Assembly (NCBI GenBank): GCA_021648525.1
Contig: JAKISP010000021.1
Coordinates: 1 to 61,194 of the forward strand
Length of the DNA: 61,194 bases
Direction of reading: 5' to 3'
DNA from: Gammaproteobacteria bacterium
Lineage (GTDB): Bacteria > Pseudomonadota > Gammaproteobacteria > SZUA-140
The translations under genes and the position numbers were made by a program. Shown piece after piece: positions 59,075 to 61,194 of the stretch. The notes below the pieces were generated by a model. The model was not told where the DNA came from, ran no database searches, and saw only the letters and a list, made by a program, of their open reading frames with translations. Numbering within the stretch: the first letter of the stretch is position 1; each line of letters starts with the position of its first letter.

Positions 59075-59815
59075 ATGGCGTTTACCACAATGCATAAAAA
59101 AATGACAAAAATGATCAACACATTAGTTTGCACAAGCCTGATGTTATTGTATGCAGTGCCATCATTTTCCCTGAATTTTCAATCACATGATTCAATCAAA
59201 TCGAGTGCCGAAAAATTCCTGATGGGAAAACTAGCAAACAGGTCTCGCGGGGATATCGAGATTAACGTAATTATTAACCGGCTCGATCCCCGCCTTAAAT
59301 TACGGCAATGTGAGACATCACTAGAACCATTTTTGCCGACAGGGGCAAATCTTAACGGCAATACAAGTGTTGGCATTCGCTGCCAGGGTAGCAAGCCATG
59401 GTCTCTCTATGTTTCAGCAAAAATCATCAAATATGCGAAGGTATTTGTAACCACACGCTTCCTACCACGAGGCACACAACTCGAAGAAAATGATTTTATG
59501 CTTGAAAAGCACGACATCAGCAATCGATCCATCGGCTATATCACAGATATTAGCGCCATTAAAGGAAAAATATTACGCCGACCATTGCGTCATAACAGCA
59601 TCATTCCGCCCAACGCACTGACTGAAGCGATGCTGATTAAAAGGGGTGACAACGTCACCATATTAGCTCAGAACACAGTCGTGAAGGTTCATATGAAGGG
59701 GAAAGCACTCAAAAATGGCTCAAAAGGTGAAATCATTCGCGTTCAAAATCTCAGTTCCAAACGGGTTATTGAAGGCAAAGTACTGTCCGAAGGGGTTGTT
59801 GGTGTCCGATTATAA
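59075..59815 (+). CDS. flgA: Flagellar P-ring chaperone FlgA
   Basis: A 246-residue periplasmic chaperone for P-ring assembly. Signal peptide about residues 1-31 (cleavage near PSFS); SAF-type domain includes RGTQLEENDFMLEKHDIS (about 131-148), and the C-terminal RGDNVTILAQNTVVKVHMKGKAL and GVVGVRL end is typical. First of the divergent plus-strand unit flgA-flgM-flgN. Confidence 0.94.
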   Translation: MAFTTMHKKMTKMINTLVCTSLMLLYAVPSFSLNFQSHDSIKSSAEKFLMGKLANRSRGDIEINVIINRLDPRLKLRQCETSLEPFLPTGANLNGNTSVGIRCQGSKPWSLYVSAKIIKYAKVFVTTRFLPRGTQLEENDFMLEKHDISNRSIGYITDISAIKGKILRRPLRHNSIIPPNALTEAMLIKRGDNVTILAQNTVVKVHMKGKALKNGSKGEIIRVQNLSSKRVIEGKVLSEGVVGVRL

Positions 59816-59842
59816 ATTACATTTAGCACTAGCGGCGTTCGT

Positions 59843-59869
59843 TAAACGAATCCCCATGTATGCCGATAT
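59843..59869 (+). promoter_or_regulatory. Sigma-28-type promoter of flgM
   Basis: TAAA (59843-59846), a 15-base spacer and GCCGATAT (59862-59869) closely match the FliA consensus TAAA-N15-GCCGATAA. It lies 24 bases before the flgM start. A sigma-28 promoter before flgM, in addition to transcription from flgA, is a known arrangement. Confidence 0.8.
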
Positions 59870-59892
59870 TAGTCACATAAGGTTTATAAGTT

Positions 59893-60228
59893 ATGCCAAT
59901 CGAAGTTATTAATTTACCAACAACACAGCGTTCCAATGCCAGTACTACCACAGGCACTAATGAAGGGTCAGCAACAGGGCGAGCTCAGACCAACAACACC
60001 CCCTCAAATCGATCTGAGAATGAAACTGACAACGCGCCTTATACCGACACAGTGACATTCACAGAAACTGCAACACAATTGCAGGCAATCACAACTAAAA
60101 TTACAGATATTCCGGTGGTAAACATGGCTCGCGTCGAAGCCATGAAATACCGAATTGAAAGTGGTGAATTCGAGGTTGATACCCTTAAGCTGGCAGACAA
60201 TATATTGCGTCTTGAAACACAACTTTAA
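59893..60228 (+). CDS. flgM: Anti-sigma-28 factor FlgM
   Basis: A 111-residue FlgM: disordered, Ser/Thr/Asn-rich N half and a C-terminal helix region that binds FliA (VARVEAMKYRIESGEFEVDTLKLADNIL-type pattern; here MARVEAMKYRIESGEFEVD). Exported after hook completion, releasing sigma-28. Between flgA and flgN. Confidence 0.93.
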   Translation: MPIEVINLPTTQRSNASTTTGTNEGSATGRAQTNNTPSNRSENETDNAPYTDTVTFTETATQLQAITTKITDIPVVNMARVEAMKYRIESGEFEVDTLKLADNILRLETQL

Positions 60229-60255
60229 CTGCAACAAAAAAAAGGTGTCACTGCA

Positions 60256-60705
60256 ATGAAGAACAATCATCAATCATTCAAAGAAAATCTAATCAATGAA
60301 GAACTGAAAGGCGCTAGCGGATTACTTTCTTTACTCAAAAAAGAACATGAGGCTCTTTCTAACCCGCAAACAAGTGCTGCAGAAATTACCAGCCTGGCCA
60401 CACAAAAAGAGCAGCTAATAAAAATCCTGGAGAAAGTGAGTCAGAATAGAGTGGCTCAATTATCTTCTGCCGACCCAGAATTACTGACTCCACCACTTAA
60501 ATCTCAATGGCAGCAATTACAGGTATTAGCACACGATTGCCGGCAACAAAACCAGATTAATGGCATTATTATACATTCGACAAAAAATTTCATCGAACAG
60601 ACTACCGCCATCCTTCTTGGAAAAGGGCCTACTACAGAGCTCCTATACGGCAGTTCAGGTAAAACAATCAACCAGAATCAAGCACGCACGATTGCTAAAG
60701 CCTGA
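60256..60705 (+). CDS. flgN: FlgK/FlgL export chaperone FlgN
   Basis: A 149-residue mainly helical protein in the position of flgN, 27 bases after flgM. The amphipathic helices with EELKGASGLLSLLKKEHEAL and LATQKEQLIKILEKV fit the FlgN family. FlgN chaperones FlgK and FlgL for type III export; those two have unusual extra domains in this genome. Confidence 0.88.
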   Translation: MKNNHQSFKENLINEELKGASGLLSLLKKEHEALSNPQTSAAEITSLATQKEQLIKILEKVSQNRVAQLSSADPELLTPPLKSQWQQLQVLAHDCRQQNQINGIIIHSTKNFIEQTTAILLGKGPTTELLYGSSGKTINQNQARTIAKA

Positions 60706-61080
60706 ATATCGCGCGACGCTGGCAACTCGAAATTTTTGTCTATCTATCTGACTAAAGTAATCAATCGTAGCAGACGAGCATATGGGACATGGTCGTAAAA
60801 AAGAGGTTCTTCGTAGAACTGTATGAAAGCTATGGAGCCATATCCAGCCTGCCGCAGTAAAAAAATATACTATTTCTGAAGCCGCCGAATGAACGATAAC
60901 CTCTTGCATTCGCTTTAATAGTTTGAATCTTTGAATTCAATACCAGGGTGATGCTACGCCCAACAGCTGCCCATCATGTTCTTCCAGTTCCATCAATATC
61001 GACCTTGCTTAGATTACCGTGAGAATACTCTCAGTGTAACTGATTTTTCACACCGTTCTCCGAAGAGCCTTTAAAATAAA
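60706..61080. other. Intergenic region after flgN
   Basis: About 375 bases without a supported gene. A plus frame starts at ATG 60782, meets a TGA after 14 codons (60824) and stays open to 60892; it may be a pseudogene scrap. No terminator with a clear T tract was seen after flgN. Confidence 0.4.
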
Positions 61081-61194
61081 TGTAGCCCGATGAGATGGTC
61101 TCCTCCCACCTCCTAATCGGCGTCATAATGCGCCATGATGGGAGTGTAGATTCCGTCAAACAGAAGCAGGAGGAGACCACATGAAGATTACTAC
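61081..61194 (+). mobile_element. Left end of a probable IS110-family element (cut by window)
   Basis: Base composition changes here, a strong Shine-Dalgarno (aggagg, 61168-61173) precedes ATG 61181, and the visible codons read MKITT, the usual first residues of many IS110-family DEDD transposases. A perfect 11-bp inverted repeat (tggtctcctcc at 61096-61106, ggaggagacca at 61169-61179) covers the ribosome-binding site. The exact left boundary cannot be seen; 61081 is a guess. Confidence 0.45.
61181..61194 (+). CDS. Probable IS110-family transposase, first five codons only
   Basis: Only ATG-AAG-ATT-ACT-AC is in the window, encoding MKITT in frame. That matches the usual IS110 N terminus (MKITTxGxDLAK in memory of the family), and the strong upstream ribosome-binding site supports a start. 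The rest lies beyond the window, so the family assignment is inference. Confidence 0.4.

Noticed and set aside
60655-60909. 84-codon minus-strand frame after flgN
   Set aside because: Partly antisense to flgN, composition unlike a protein, no homologue recognised.
1-61194. CRISPR arrays, prophage or toxin-antitoxin modules
   Set aside because: No regularly spaced repeats, phage structural genes or recognisable toxin-antitoxin pairs were seen on reading both strands.

Overview
The window looks like a chromosomal segment of a flagellated, free-living gammaproteobacterium. The evidence is the order recA-recX-alaS-lysC-csrA-tRNA-Ser-tRNA-Arg on one strand, the complete EF-P beta-lysylation set (epmA, efp, epmB), htpX, pncC and psd of gammaproteobacterial type, and a polar-flagellum-style flg cluster with CheV, CheR, a sigma-54-like promoter before flgB and before flgA, and a sigma-28-like promoter before flgM. 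I could not name a genus from sequence alone.

Layout. 1-2.1 kb: HDOD signalling gene, two tRNA genes and csrA. 2.3-8.6 kb: lysC, alaS, recX, recA and pncC, all on the minus strand. 8.7-14.2 kb: psd, a PilZ protein, epmA-efp, epmB and htpX. 14.4-21.5 kb is accessory: an orphan histidine-rich lipoprotein that resembles a shortened RND-pump adaptor, then a three-gene unit (1143-residue GMC oxidoreductase/alpha-beta hydrolase fusion, PhoD-like metallophosphatase, four-helix membrane protein). 21.7-36.7 kb is mostly housekeeping: FKBP lipoprotein, RIO kinase, smc, queF, FGGY sugar kinase, CheY-like receiver, DUF3422, MEKHLA protein, RbgA-type GTPase, a globin coupled to a tiny membrane protein, uvrB, aminotransferase. 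36.7-45 kb: orphan pseudopilin, EAL-like/HDOD protein, CheX-like phosphatase, a 1225-residue secreted repeat protein with a C-terminal sorting signal, recJ. 45-60.7 kb: the flagellar block flgBCDEFGHIJKL (minus), cheR and cheV (minus), flgAMN (plus). The last about 110 bases look like the left end of an IS110-family element, cut off by the window edge.

How it fits together. The flagellar block holds most axial structure (rod, hook, rings, junction proteins), the P-ring chaperone FlgA, and the FlgM/FlgN export control pair. FlgA starts one unit and FlgB the other, each with its own GG-N10-GC sigma-54 signature, while flgM has a TAAA-N15-GCCGATAT sigma-28 signature. Several unlinked signalling genes (two HDOD proteins, PilZ, CheX, lone receiver) suggest c-di-GMP and chemotaxis control spread along the region.

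Most unusual items: FlgK and FlgL carry a related extra domain of roughly 125 residues at the same relative place; the GMC/hydrolase fusion carries a ferredoxin-like four-cysteine motif and has cysteine where the hydrolase nucleophile should be; the giant surface protein has a run of ten cytosines just before its anchor region; a MITE-like inverted-repeat element lies between cheR and cheV; and the IS110-like end can fold its transposase ribosome-binding site into an 11-bp perfect inverted repeat. I found no CRISPR array, rRNA operon, prophage or clear defence system.
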